A DNA stretch of 32,985 bases from an uncultured Bacteroidales bacterium (GCA_900546395.1 URDD01000023.1:1-32985), one strand, 5' to 3'. Counted from the first letter of the stretch, positions 14,842 through 22,794 are shown. Numbers and translations are program-made. The notes: a model not told the origin generated them from the sequence alone.

Positions 14842-15900
14842 TTAAACATTCAAATATCCTTCAGGATACTGCATTGTAATACAGTGGAGTGAGCCGTGCC
14901 CTGAAAGAAGAGCCGTACAGTTTATCACTATGACTTCCCTGTCAGGGAACACTTCCTGAAGAGCCTTGCGCGCGATTTCATCCTTAGGAGATCCGCTTCC
15001 AGGCAACAGCACAGCGCCGTTTATTATCAGGAAATTTGCATAAGTTGCAGGCAGTCTGTAACCGTCAAGATACATTTCATCTGCAAATGGAAGAGGTACC
15101 AGCCTGTATGGCTTGCCGTCCGGAGTCCTGAAACTCTGGAGCTGAAGCATAAGCGATGAAAACTCCTCATACTGAGGGTCATTTATATTGTCACAGGACA
15201 CATATGCAATAGTATCTTCCGAGCAGAATCTTGCCAGCGTATCTATATGACTGTCTGTATCGTCACCGATAATATGTCCGCTATCCAGCCAGAGCACCCT
15301 GTCCAGACCGAAGGCATTCTTGAGTTCAGCCTCGATTTCATCCTTGTCCAGGTACTCATTCCTGTTGATAGAGCACAGACACTCTGTAGTAGTAAGAAGA
15401 GTTCCTCGTCCGTCAGAGTCTATACTTCCTCCCTCCAGAACGAAAGGACGCATATCCACACCAAGCACATCCTCCTTGAAAGCGCCCTGATTGTAAATAG
15501 TACGGGTTATCTGATTGTCAAGATCAGAAGCGAATTTAAGTCCCCATCCGTTGAAAACGAAATCAAAAATATATTTCTCCCCGTTTTCACCGAAAACAGA
15601 AATAGCACCATGATCCCTTGCCCAGGTATCATTGAGCGGAGATTCATAAAACTTTATCTTGTCAATGTCGATTTCCAGTCCCTTTTTCTCTGCGGCGGAC
15701 CTTATATCAGACTTTGCCTCTTCAATATCTCTTGCAACAATCATAAGAGGCTCGAATTTCAGTATAGTCGCTGCTATTTCCGTATAGCATTCAAGCACCT
15801 TGTCAAGCTGCTGCCATTCCGTATCGCTGTGGGGCCATGTAAGCTGAACCCCGCTCTGTCTCTCCCACTCAGCAGGGAGTCTGCGTTTAGTTGATTCCAT
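14842..15900 (-). CDS. aguA: Agmatine deiminase
   Basis: Converts agmatine to N-carbamoylputrescine plus ammonia. A 352-residue member of the guanidino-modifying (PAD_porph) family. N-terminal LPAEWERQSGVQLTWPHSDT, active-site regions NDTWARDHGAI and VLEGGSIDSDGRGTLLTT, DSGHIIGDDTDSHIDTLARF, and the catalytic Cys near the end in GHGSLHC (Cys340). The ATG at 15900 is chosen because homology begins at once after it; in-frame ATGs at 15918 and 15969 would add a leader-like segment. It is the first gene of the aguA-aguB-purT-crp operon, with a -7 box at 16015-16022. The source of agmatine (arginine decarboxylase) is not in the window. Confidence 0.93.
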   Translation of the reverse strand: MESTKRRLPAEWERQSGVQLTWPHSDTEWQQLDKVLECYTEIAATILKFEPLMIVARDIEEAKSDIRSAAEKKGLEIDIDKIKFYESPLNDTWARDHGAISVFGENGEKYIFDFVFNGWGLKFASDLDNQITRTIYNQGAFKEDVLGVDMRPFVLEGGSIDSDGRGTLLTTTECLCSINRNEYLDKDEIEAELKNAFGLDRVLWLDSGHIIGDDTDSHIDTLARFCSEDTIAYVSCDNINDPQYEEFSSLMLQLQSFRTPDGKPYRLVPLPFADEMYLDGYRLPATYANFLIINGAVLLPGSGSPKDEIARKALQEVFPDREVIVINCTALLSGHGSLHCITMQYPEGYLNV

Positions 15901-16006
15901 ATATAAAACAATATTCATAAGTGAAGGCCGTATGTGTTGGCTTGGAGCCGGCACATAAGCCTTCACCATAGTTTTACGACCTTATACATAGGTAAGCATA
16001 TCACGG

Positions 16007-16128
16007 CCGCAGTACAAATATACATTTTTTCCTTTTTCCGCACCCTGACACTTGAAGTTTTTCAATAAAAGTCACTGATTTTTCCTTAAGTCAGAGCACG
16101 CTCATATCCTGCTGGACTTGTACTGCGG
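16007..16128. repeat. Inverted 11-mer TTGTACTGCGG around the aguA upstream region
   Basis: CCGCAGTACAA (16007-16017) and TTGTACTGCGG (16118-16128) are perfect inverted copies 100 bases apart. The left copy overlaps the -7 box of aguA. They could pair as a long-range stem or be two operator half-sites. Confidence 0.5.
16015..16022 (-). promoter_or_regulatory. -7 box of the aguA operon
   Basis: TATATTTG on the minus strand, a perfect TAnnTTTG. No good TTTG at -33. Transcription from here would leave a leader of about 108 bases to the chosen start. Confidence 0.5.
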
Positions 16129-16144
16129 ATGCACGAAATTACAG

Positions 16145-16825
16145 CTATCTGTCAAGCAACTGCTTGCCTTCTCTGATCTTCATATATATCTGCTCTGCAA
16201 TAAAGAAATCAAGGGGCGTATCAATATCCACTCCCTCTATTTCGGAAGTATCCACAAAAAACGGCTTATCACCTATGATATTTCTGTTTTTTATCAGAGT
16301 CTCCCTCCTGACAAGAGTAAATCCGAAGTTCAATGCCTTTATATCAGGAAGGTTCTGGCTGTTCGGAGCATTCAGCGGATCATAGTTGATAGCCTTTCCG
16401 TCAAGCCATAGAAACTCCTTTACTGTAGACACAGTCGATACGCAGTCGCATCCTTCAGCGGATTTTTCTTTATAGAGTTCAGCAGCGGTCCTTATTGTCT
16501 CGGGCTTTATAAAAGGAGAAGTAACAGGACAATACGCAAACACGTCAGTTTCCGTAACTTTTCCCAAATGCTGGAAAAACTCGCTTCCAGAGCAGGCTGA
16601 TGAAGCATAGTAGTCCTCACGACGGTGCCATGATATACCGTTCTCCTTTGCTATCTCTATTGCTTTTTCAGAATCTGTATTAACTATTATTTCATCAAAT
16701 ATTCCGGCTTCTTTAAGATTCTTTATCTTGAGTTCCAGAAGAGTAGTATCTGCAAATGGTCTGAGATTCTTGTCCGGGACTCTTTGGGAGCCTTTTCTGA
16801 TAGGGATAACAGCTTTTATAATCAT
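16145..16825 (-). CDS. CMP-sugar (acylneuraminate/pseudaminate-type) cytidylyltransferase
   Basis: A 226-residue nucleotidyltransferase expected to join CTP and a 2-keto sugar acid (sialic, pseudaminic or legionaminic type) to give the CMP-sugar used in surface glycans. The signature is at the N-terminus: IPIRKGSQRVPDKNLRPF (8-25), a P-loop-like Arg/Ser/Lys stretch. EIIVNTDSEKAIEIA and the metal-binding end EGVDIDTPLDFFIAE follow. Substrate cannot be told from sequence. It stands alone: no aldolase-type sialate synthase, epimerase, flippase or transferase is adjacent, which is odd since such genes normally sit in glycan clusters. A -7 box is at 16851-16858. Confidence 0.88.
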   Translation of the reverse strand: MIIKAVIPIRKGSQRVPDKNLRPFADTTLLELKIKNLKEAGIFDEIIVNTDSEKAIEIAKENGISWHRREDYYASSACSGSEFFQHLGKVTETDVFAYCPVTSPFIKPETIRTAAELYKEKSAEGCDCVSTVSTVKEFLWLDGKAINYDPLNAPNSQNLPDIKALNFGFTLVRRETLIKNRNIIGDKPFFVDTSEIEGVDIDTPLDFFIAEQIYMKIREGKQLLDR

Positions 16826-16850
16826 AAGAAAACTTTTTAAATTGAGGTTA

Positions 16851-16858
16851 CAAACTTA
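16851..16858 (-). promoter_or_regulatory. -7 box of the CMP-sugar synthetase gene
   Basis: TAAGTTTG on the minus strand, perfect TAnnTTTG, 25 bases before the start codon; -33 is poor. Confidence 0.45.
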
Positions 16859-16923
16859 CGAAAAATATGTGTAAAAGCGAATATCAAAGAATCCGTTTGG
16901 TTTTTCATCACTATATGTTATGA

Positions 16924-16954
16924 TTGACTTTCTGAAAGTAATTGCCCATCTTTG
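16924..16954 (+). promoter_or_regulatory. Promoter of the PepSY-type gene
   Basis: TTG (16924-16926) and CATCTTTG (16947-16954, 7/8 of TAnnTTTG) are 20 bases apart. The leader to the ATG at 17040 would be about 80 bases. Confidence 0.5.
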
Positions 16955-17039
16955 CATAGGATTCCCGAGTCCCCCCAAAACTCCGGTGAGTCCGGCTTAT
17001 GCAGTTTTACTATATATCACTCAACTCAGACAAAAGAAA

Positions 17040-17777
17040 ATGAAATTGTTTCACAAAATACACCTGTGGCTGTCTATTCCATTCGGTCTGGTCATGACAG
17101 TCACCAGCCTGTCCGGGGCAATCCTCGTTTTTGAAAAGGAAATCACAGGAATGCTCAATTCAAGGCAAGAAGCAGTTGTAAAAATTGGAGAAGGGAAAGC
17201 AGGTACAGAAATTTCAAACCCATACAAGGAAAACAGCGATAAGGACACAGCAGTCATAAAAAAGAATGTAAAAAAGACATATCCATTCTTCAAAACGACA
17301 CGCAGCATACACAGGTGGCTTCTTGACAAGCCCACAGGAAAAAAAATCTCTGCCGGGAGAACTATAGTGGGAATATCTACACTGATGATGGCTCTGGTAC
17401 TGGCCAGCGGTCTTGTAATATGGTGGCCGCATTCTGGCAAAGCGCTTAGAAACAGACTTACCGTTTCATGCAGCAACGGAATGAGAAGATTCCTGCATGA
17501 CACACATTCTTCGTTGGGATTCTACGTATGCCTGATTCTCTTTATAATGGCAATAACAGGACTTAGCTGGTCATTCACATGGTGGGGCTACGGCATGAAA
17601 TCACTTATATCAGTCCTGGCACCGGAAGCAAATCCAATGAAACTCATATGGCTGATACACACAGGAGCCTGGGGAGGATTGTTTTCCAAAGCATTATGGT
17701 TTATCTCTGCACTCATCGGCGCTACACTTCCGCTTACAGGATATTACATGTGGTTCAAGCGCATAAAAAAACACTAA
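17040..17777 (+). CDS. PepSY-associated transmembrane protein
   Basis: A 245-residue inner-membrane protein with four hydrophobic segments (about 10-31, 108-129, 160-182, 216-238). The first helix, HLWLSIPFGLVMTVTSLSGA, followed by ILVFEKEI is the hallmark of PepSY_TM proteins; conserved His residues occur at His91 (RSIHRWLL), His153/His156 (LHDTHSSLG) and His207, possible haem or metal ligands. Relatives are often linked to iron-siderophore reduction. The ATG at 17040 is preferred because the upstream in-frame codons give no sensible protein and lie partly in the leader. It is shorter than the usual 350-500 residues, with a short periplasmic loop in place of full PepSY domains. No TonB receptor is next to it. 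Confidence 0.87.
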   Translation: MKLFHKIHLWLSIPFGLVMTVTSLSGAILVFEKEITGMLNSRQEAVVKIGEGKAGTEISNPYKENSDKDTAVIKKNVKKTYPFFKTTRSIHRWLLDKPTGKKISAGRTIVGISTLMMALVLASGLVIWWPHSGKALRNRLTVSCSNGMRRFLHDTHSSLGFYVCLILFIMAITGLSWSFTWWGYGMKSLISVLAPEANPMKLIWLIHTGAWGGLFSKALWFISALIGATLPLTGYYMWFKRIKKH

Positions 17778-17817
17778 GACTGTATTTGGGCGTTTTAAAC
17801 AGAAAGAACTGATCCTG

Positions 17818-18282
17818 TCATCGGACAACCGGTATTTGGCTGTCATTCTTTGAATCAGCAGTAACGGAGATATCCTCAATAATGATTCTACCTTCCCTGA
17901 TGCCAGCCTTAATCATGCGGGCAAACTCCCACCCCATATCCAGGGCAGTGTAGACATACCAGTCTCCTTCCTCCTTCACGTCTACAACCATCGTCGTGCC
18001 ATCCGATCCAGGCTTTTCATCCTGGCGGCCGCTTCGGAACAACCATGTCGCATAGGCTACACCATCCGCATCATATTCATATGCCTCCTGAAGCTTCTTA
18101 AGCAGCTCCGGTGAGCAATGCTCTTGCAAAAAATCATAATCTTCGTACAACTTTTCGTCATACATCCTGACAATGAACGACTTGATAGAATCTTCAGAAG
18201 TAATTTCTTTCTGAATTTGTCCGACCACATACGAAAGAGATATGATAAATATGCTGATAAAAACTATTGCGAATCGTTTCAT
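17818..18282 (-). CDS. Small secreted protein, DUF3828-like
   Basis: A 154-residue protein with an N-terminal signal peptide or anchor (MKRFAIVFISIFIISLSYVV). The start at 18282 is chosen because the signal begins there; an in-frame start at 18333 would add 17 polar residues. The mature part has SFIVRMYDEKLYEDYDFLQE, HCSPELLKKLQEAYEYDADG and a WYVYTALDMGW strand. This reminds me of the NTF2-like DUF3828 family, though I am unsure. There is no lipobox. It is convergent with the PepSY gene (40 bases between stops). Function unknown. Confidence 0.75.
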   Translation of the reverse strand: MKRFAIVFISIFIISLSYVVGQIQKEITSEDSIKSFIVRMYDEKLYEDYDFLQEHCSPELLKKLQEAYEYDADGVAYATWLFRSGRQDEKPGSDGTTMVVDVKEEGDWYVYTALDMGWEFARMIKAGIREGRIIIEDISVTADSKNDSQIPVVR

Positions 18283-18395
18283 ACCGACAAAACTTACTTT
18301 TACTTTACAGAGTGACTGCATTGAAATACACACAATACAAATTTAACGTGAATTTCTGTAAATTACAATATCAACGTCTCATGAGCGGTCAGTCC

Positions 18396-18472
18396 GTACC
18401 GCAACGGGGGTATTTCGGTACCGAATGCACTTTGAGAGCCGTTTGGTACCACAGAGGTACCTTTTCCGTACC
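18396..18472. repeat. Cluster of five GTACC motifs
   Basis: GTACC starts at 18396, 18418, 18446, 18457 and 18468; the last three are exactly 11 bases apart. The second is inside a perfect 12-base palindrome, TTCGGTACCGAA (18414-18425). The phasing suggests protein binding on one helix face, but no bound gene is obvious. Confidence 0.5.
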
Positions 18473-18583
18473 AATCAGGGTCAACCTGAATCAGGGCCAA
18501 ATACACTTGTCCGTAACCTTCCCACTATCAGGGCGGTTTGGGGACTTGCACTCGTTAGAGTATGTTCGTGCAGGACGAACTAA

Positions 18584-18619
18584 AAAAAGGATGAGTCAAA
18601 CTTATGACTCATCCTTTTT
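18584..18619 (-). terminator. Terminator after rplS and tRNA-Arg
   Basis: AAAAAGGATGAGTCA pairs with TGACTCATCCTTTTT around a 6-base loop; strong and T-flanked on both strands, directly after the 3' end of tRNA-Arg. Confidence 0.85.
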
Positions 18620-18620
18620 G

Positions 18621-18694
18621 TGACCCCAACAGGATTCAAACCTGTAACCTTTTGATCCGTAGTCAAATGCTCTATTCAGTTGAGCTATGGGGCC
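18621..18694 (-). tRNA. tRNA-Arg (anticodon ACG)
   Basis: The minus strand folds as a 74-base cloverleaf: acceptor GGCCCCA / TGGGGTC with discriminator A, D arm AGCTC..GAGC, anticodon stem TTTGA / TCAAA with loop CTACGGA (anticodon ACG, reading CGU), and T arm ACAGG-TTTGAAT-CCTGT. CCA is not encoded. It starts 36 bases after the rplS stop and is followed by a strong terminator, so it is probably processed from the rplS transcript. Confidence 0.95.
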
Positions 18695-18730
18695 GGATTC
18701 AGACCTGAGGTCTGATATTATTTTAACGAA

Positions 18731-19108
18731 CTACTCTTCAGTCTTAGCGACTACGAGCTGTTTTTCTTTAATTCTAGCCTTCTTACCGAAAAGATTTCTG
18801 AGGTAGAAAATTCTTGCCCTGCGCACCTTACCAACCTTGTTCACCTCGATTGACTCGATAAACGGTGAGTTAATAGGGAAAATTCTCTCAACACCTACTC
18901 CGTTTGAAACTTTACGAACTGTAAAAGTTCTTGTAGCCGGAGAAGCTCCTCTAAGCTGGAGAACAACTCCTCTAAAGTTCTGAATTCTCTCCTTGTTACC
19001 CTCTTTAATCTTGTAAGCCACAGTTATAGTATCACCGGCTTTAAACGCTGGAAGCTGAGCTGCTTTCTCGTTTGCAAAAGCTTCGTCAACAATTTTAATC
19101 AAATCCAT
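18731..19108 (-). CDS. rplS: 50S ribosomal protein L19
   Basis: Ribosomal protein at the 30S-50S interface. The 125 residues include FKAGDTITVAYKIKEGNKER (22-41), NFRGVVLQLRG, TFTVRKVSNGVGVERIFPIN and KVGKVRRARIFYLRNLFGKK, the standard L19 core; the C-terminal tail KQLVVAKTEE is a little longer than in E. coli. The promoter is excellent (19182-19212). It is separate from the trmD/rimM/rpsP operon in which rplS often lies; its downstream partner here is tRNA-Arg. Confidence 0.97.
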   Translation of the reverse strand: MDLIKIVDEAFANEKAAQLPAFKAGDTITVAYKIKEGNKERIQNFRGVVLQLRGASPATRTFTVRKVSNGVGVERIFPINSPFIESIEVNKVGKVRRARIFYLRNLFGKKARIKEKQLVVAKTEE

Positions 19109-19176
19109 TTCTTATACTTTTTTTTGGCAACATTGCATACTTTATATCCCGCTGCAAGAGGTTGCTTTGTTTTTGG
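19109..19176 (-). promoter_or_regulatory. rplS leader
   Basis: A leader of about 68 bases lies between the predicted start of transcription and the ATG, with repeated short complementary pieces (GCAAC..GTTGC, TTGCAGCGGG). L19 leaders that bind the protein are known in some phyla; whether this is one is not shown by the sequence. Confidence 0.3.
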
Positions 19177-19181
19177 GATTG

Positions 19182-19212
19182 CAAAGGTAGGAATAATTTT
19201 TTGTTCTCCAAA
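19182..19212 (-). promoter_or_regulatory. Promoter of rplS (consensus Bacteroides type)
   Basis: On the minus strand TTTG (plus 19209-19212), exactly 19 bases, then TACCTTTG (plus 19182-19189). This is the best full-consensus promoter in the window. Confidence 0.8.
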
Positions 19213-19217
19213 TTATT

Positions 19218-19244
19218 TTTGAAAAAATTTCAATATTTTTCAAA
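19218..19244 (-). terminator. Terminator overlapping the dnaJ stop
   Basis: TTTGAAAAA and TTTTTCAAA form a 9-bp AT-rich stem that includes the dnaJ TGA and abuts the rplS promoter. The stem lacks G/C pairs except one, so it is weak. Confidence 0.4.
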
Positions 19245-20409
19245 GCATATCTCTCAAACGGTCAAAAAAACTCTTGTCCTCCTTTGTAGGAGAAGCACTG
19301 AAAGATGCGCTGTGCCTCATACTTTCAAACAATTCCTTTTCAGACTTTGTAAGCTTTTTCGGAATCATCACAATTATTTTAACATATAAGTCACCGGCAC
19401 CATATCCGTTTACAGACGGTAGCCCTTTACCGCGAAGTCTGAGTACTGTTCCCGACTGGGTCCCCGGCTCTACCTTTATCTTATATGAGCCGTCAAGACA
19501 AGGAATCTCCGCATCAGCACCCAACATTGCATCAATAACTGAAACTACCTTAGTATAGTACAAGTTGTTGCCGTCCCTTTTCAAATCAGGATGCTCAACC
19601 TCTTCAATAAGCACAAGCAAATCACCGTTAACACCATTGTTCTTGGCAGAATGTCCTTCGCCTCGTACAGTAAGTTGCATGCCTCCTTCCACTCCGGCTG
19701 GAATGTTGACCTTAACTGTAACTTTCTTTCTCTCAAGTCCTGTACCTCCGCAAGTATGGCAAGGATTGGAAATTACCTTTCCTTCGCCGCCACACTGCTG
19801 ACAAGTAGAATAACTAATTGTCTGTCCGAATATTCCATTTGAAACTCGTTTCACCTGACCAGTACCGTTACATGCCGGACAAGTCTTTATATCTGATGAA
19901 TTCTTAGCCCCCTTGCCTCCGCACTCATGACAAGGCACATTACGTTCCAATGAAATTTCCTTTTCTACTCCTTTTGCGATTTCATCCAGAGTAAGTTTTA
20001 CCCTTACCCTTATATCACGCCCTCTATATACTTTCTGCTGAGGCCCCTGGGAGCGTCCTCCGCCAAAACCTCCGAAGCCGCCAAAGCCTCCGCTGAAACC
20101 TCCGAAGCCGCCTCCGAAAAGATTGTTAAGGATGTCATTCAAATCTCCGAAACCTCCGCTGAAGTCAGGACCTGCCTGACCACCCAGACCTGCATGTCCG
20201 AATTGGTCATACTTTGCCTTCTTGTCAGCATCACTAAGTACAGAATAAGCCTCTGCTGCTTCCTTGAATTTTTCCTCAGCTTCCTTATTACCGGGATTTT
20301 TGTCCGGATGATATTTGATAGCCAGTTTTCTATATGCCTTCTTTATTTCATCCAACGAAGCACTCTTGCTCACACCAAGCACCTCATAGTAATCTCTTTT
20401 GTCTGCCAT
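19240..20409 (-). CDS. dnaJ: Chaperone protein DnaJ
   Basis: Hsp40 co-chaperone that delivers substrates to DnaK and triggers its ATPase. The 389 residues show the full type I order: J-domain with HPD at 34-36, Gly/Phe-rich linker (about 71-119), four CxxCxGxG zinc motifs (Cys160/163, 177/180, 203/206, 217/220), then two beta-rich substrate-binding domains and a dimerisation end. Start at 20409 (MADKRDYYEVLGVSK) leaves 16 bases after grpE; the in-frame TTG at 20451 would overlap grpE by 26 bases. Operon grpE-dnaJ; dnaK is not in the window. Confidence 0.97.
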   Translation of the reverse strand: MADKRDYYEVLGVSKSASLDEIKKAYRKLAIKYHPDKNPGNKEAEEKFKEAAEAYSVLSDADKKAKYDQFGHAGLGGQAGPDFSGGFGDLNDILNNLFGGGFGGFSGGFGGFGGFGGGRSQGPQQKVYRGRDIRVRVKLTLDEIAKGVEKEISLERNVPCHECGGKGAKNSSDIKTCPACNGTGQVKRVSNGIFGQTISYSTCQQCGGEGKVISNPCHTCGGTGLERKKVTVKVNIPAGVEGGMQLTVRGEGHSAKNNGVNGDLLVLIEEVEHPDLKRDGNNLYYTKVVSVIDAMLGADAEIPCLDGSYKIKVEPGTQSGTVLRLRGKGLPSVNGYGAGDLYVKIIVMIPKKLTKSEKELFESMRHSASFSASPTKEDKSFFDRLRDML

Positions 20410-20425
20410 AGTCCGACCCTCCATG

Positions 20426-21019
20426 TCAAATTCCGACAACAACTTTGGCAAATCTTATAACTTTTCCATTCAATGTATAACCTGTCTGCACTACATCGAA
20501 CACTTTGCCTTTCTTATCCTCTTCCTGTACAGGGAACTGCGCAACAGCCTCATGTACATCCGTATCGAAAACCTGATCGAGAGCTTCTATAACAGCCAGC
20601 CCTTTAGTCTTCAGGTAAGTCATCATTTTGCTATAAATCAACTCCGTTCCCTCCTTTGCAGCTTCACTATCCTGAGAATCTTTCAGCGCATTCAAAGCCC
20701 TTTCAAAATCATCAAGGATAGGGAGAAGTCCTTTTATAGTATCTTCTGCCGCCGTACTGACCAAATCCAGTTTTTCCTGAGAAGTCCTGCGGCGGAAATT
20801 ATCAAATTCTGCCATAAGACGGATATAGTCATCCTTATCCTTCTCTACTTTTTCAGTAAGTGACTGCAACTGTTTTTCAAGTTCCTCCACACGCTCTTTA
20901 TCCTTACGCGCAGTCTTTTCCTCTTTCTTTGATTCTTTTTTATCAGCCTGCTGTTCTTTACAAGAACACTGTTCTGCACACCCTGCTTCTTTTACCTTTT
21001 CTTCTTTTTCCTGTGACAT
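20426..21019 (-). CDS. grpE: Nucleotide exchange factor GrpE
   Basis: Releases ADP from DnaK; cytosolic dimer. 197 residues: a charged low-complexity N-terminus rich in Lys and Glu with three Cys (CAEQCSCKEQ), a long coiled coil (about 45-100, RVEELEKQLQSLTEKVEKDK then YIRLMAEFDNFRRRTSQEK), and the C-terminal beta wing ending DVVQTGYTLNGKVIRFAKVV. It is upstream of dnaJ by 16 bases to the chosen dnaJ start. I found no CIRCE or HrcA-type element upstream, and no full promoter. Confidence 0.96.
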   Translation of the reverse strand: MSQEKEEKVKEAGCAEQCSCKEQQADKKESKKEEKTARKDKERVEELEKQLQSLTEKVEKDKDDYIRLMAEFDNFRRRTSQEKLDLVSTAAEDTIKGLLPILDDFERALNALKDSQDSEAAKEGTELIYSKMMTYLKTKGLAVIEALDQVFDTDVHEAVAQFPVQEEDKKGKVFDVVQTGYTLNGKVIRFAKVVVGI

Positions 21020-21145
21020 ATCTGTTTATATTTTTTTCAATCAATACAAGAATCTGCTCTGGCCATCTCTGACTTCAGAACAGATTCCAAAACACTTTCT
21101 GGCTCAAAGCAAAATATCTGCCACTGCCATTTTTATGACATTATG

Positions 21146-22537
21146 TCAGAACATATAGTCCCAAGCAGGAAGAATGGCAGGATTTTCAGATGCTGCCGCA
21201 GCAGCCTTGTCACTCAGATATTTTTTGTTTATCACGATCCTAAACATAAATTCATCAAACCATTCGTCCGTAAATGTATAATAGCCGTCGTGCCCGGCTG
21301 ATGCGCCCCAACTGTTTTCAAACTGCCATTTAACCGGTACATCATTTTCGTCAGTATCCACTGCTATTAAAGTCATCGCATGGGCGGAACCGCTCTGTCT
21401 TGTAAGAATTCTTGCCTTCTTGTCGTGTATTTCAAAATCAATTCCGAATAGCGACTCATAATCATATATATTCATATCTGCAATTCCTTCATCCGGCTTA
21501 TAATGCAGACTGATATCACATGAAGCATAAAGCGCTTCGTCTGCCTTTATTGAAGAAAGGGCAGCAGACTTTATTTCATCCAAAGGCAAATTAAGATATT
21601 TCCAGTTGACTCCCTCATATACATTTCTGTAGTTATCTATTTCATATACCTTATAATAAGGTCTGGTAGGGTCATGCATCACCATGATAAAGCCATCGCT
21701 ACCGTAGTTTTCAGGAACAATATTCTTATAGAACTCCAACGGCGTTGACCTAAGTTCCTTCACCTCACCATCCTTCGTAAGGTATCTCCATGTAAACTCT
21801 ACCGGCGGCTCACCAAGACATAAAGCCAAAATACGGTAAACTCCCTTCATTGACTCTGTTTTTACCTCCCTTGCCTTTTTTTCCGACGCACCATCTGCTA
21901 TCATTTCTCTTAGTGCATATCCTTCCTTTCTCAAATACTCGTCGAGAATACTGCCAAGCATCCTGGTATTTTCAGAATGCGCAGTTTCAGGCATAACTGA
22001 GGCTGGCACGACACCATACTTAGAGGCAACATTCAGGAAACTGTTCCATACTCCGCCGTCATCAACTGGGGATGCAAAGAACCAGGCAACATCCCTATCC
22101 ATAATGATATCCTTATCAGCAGTCCTTATTACATTTTCCAGAAAAAGATTACTCTTCTCGAACATATCCCAGAAATAGTTGTAGTTATGGGAAAAATCAA
22201 ACGAAGCCAGATTGAACTTTTCCATAACATCCGGCCTAAGTACATTCATAGAAGTAAACATCCAGCACCTTCCGGAACTTTTCTGATCTGTAATTCCACT
22301 CACATTGACGCGATACTTGAAAAAATGATCTGTTTTTCCCTGACGTTCCCTGTTTATGGAAAGTTTACGGAGATCTGCATTTGCAGAAATAGCATTCATT
22401 CTTGCCATATCATCCTGATTTCCTGTAAATGACTCCCGTATCTCGGTAATCTGCTTCATATCCAGATTTTGAGCCTGGACACCTAATGCCATAGCAGCAA
22501 AAACTGCAGCTGCTGTAAAAATCTTACTATGCTTCAT
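21146..22537 (-). CDS. Secreted C1-family aminopeptidase (bleomycin hydrolase / PepC type)
   Basis: A 463-residue papain-fold cysteine peptidase of the C1B (bleomycin hydrolase, aminopeptidase C) branch. The catalytic residues are visible: Gln85 and Cys91 (DQKSSGRCWMFTSMNVL), His386 (SGSAHAMTLIAVD) and Asn408 (WQFENSWG). Unlike cytosolic PepC it has a signal peptide (MKHSKIFTAAAVFAAMALGV, cleavage after AQA near 23), so it should act in the periplasm or outside, a form I know from Bacteroidetes. Start at 22537 because the signal begins there; the in-frame TTG at 22588 would add a second hydrophobic stretch. The C-terminus ends PAWDYMF. Confidence 0.93.
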   Translation of the reverse strand: MKHSKIFTAAAVFAAMALGVQAQNLDMKQITEIRESFTGNQDDMARMNAISANADLRKLSINRERQGKTDHFFKYRVNVSGITDQKSSGRCWMFTSMNVLRPDVMEKFNLASFDFSHNYNYFWDMFEKSNLFLENVIRTADKDIIMDRDVAWFFASPVDDGGVWNSFLNVASKYGVVPASVMPETAHSENTRMLGSILDEYLRKEGYALREMIADGASEKKAREVKTESMKGVYRILALCLGEPPVEFTWRYLTKDGEVKELRSTPLEFYKNIVPENYGSDGFIMVMHDPTRPYYKVYEIDNYRNVYEGVNWKYLNLPLDEIKSAALSSIKADEALYASCDISLHYKPDEGIADMNIYDYESLFGIDFEIHDKKARILTRQSGSAHAMTLIAVDTDENDVPVKWQFENSWGASAGHDGYYTFTDEWFDEFMFRIVINKKYLSDKAAAAASENPAILPAWDYMF

Positions 22538-22794
22538 AAAATTTAAAATAAATAAGACTATTAACATTGTCCATGCATAAAAGGACAAGAAAAATAAAGA
22601 TAATTATTTTTCTTGAAAGGCACTGTCTTTTCCTTTACAAAACGCCATATTTTTCCCATTATCAAGAAACTGTTTTAAAATTTTCAAAAATTCTTTTATG
22701 ACTCTTTGGGGTATGTATTTAGTCCCAACACAAGTTCTGCAAAAGAAATTTCGTAAAAAAAATCATTTCCAAGATACTCAAGAGGAAAAATTAC

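Larger units (their letters stand above)
18283..18620. other. Gene-free stretch between the secreted protein and tRNA-Arg
   Basis: No coding frame here is credible. It holds a cluster of GTACC motifs (18396-18472), a small hairpin GTTCGT/ACGAAC (18564-18580) and the tRNA-Arg terminator. Base composition is more GC-rich between about 18385 and 18545 than on either side. Confidence 0.5.

Noticed and set aside
16960..17035. Leader of the PepSY-type gene as a riboswitch
   Set aside because: Only a short ACTCCGG/CCGG pairing is visible; no known aptamer core was recognised.
21136..21148. Palindrome TGACATTATGTCA, similar to GACATAATGTC upstream of folE, as a shared operator
   Set aside because: This copy overlaps the stop codon of the peptidase gene and two short palindromes are too little to claim a regulon.
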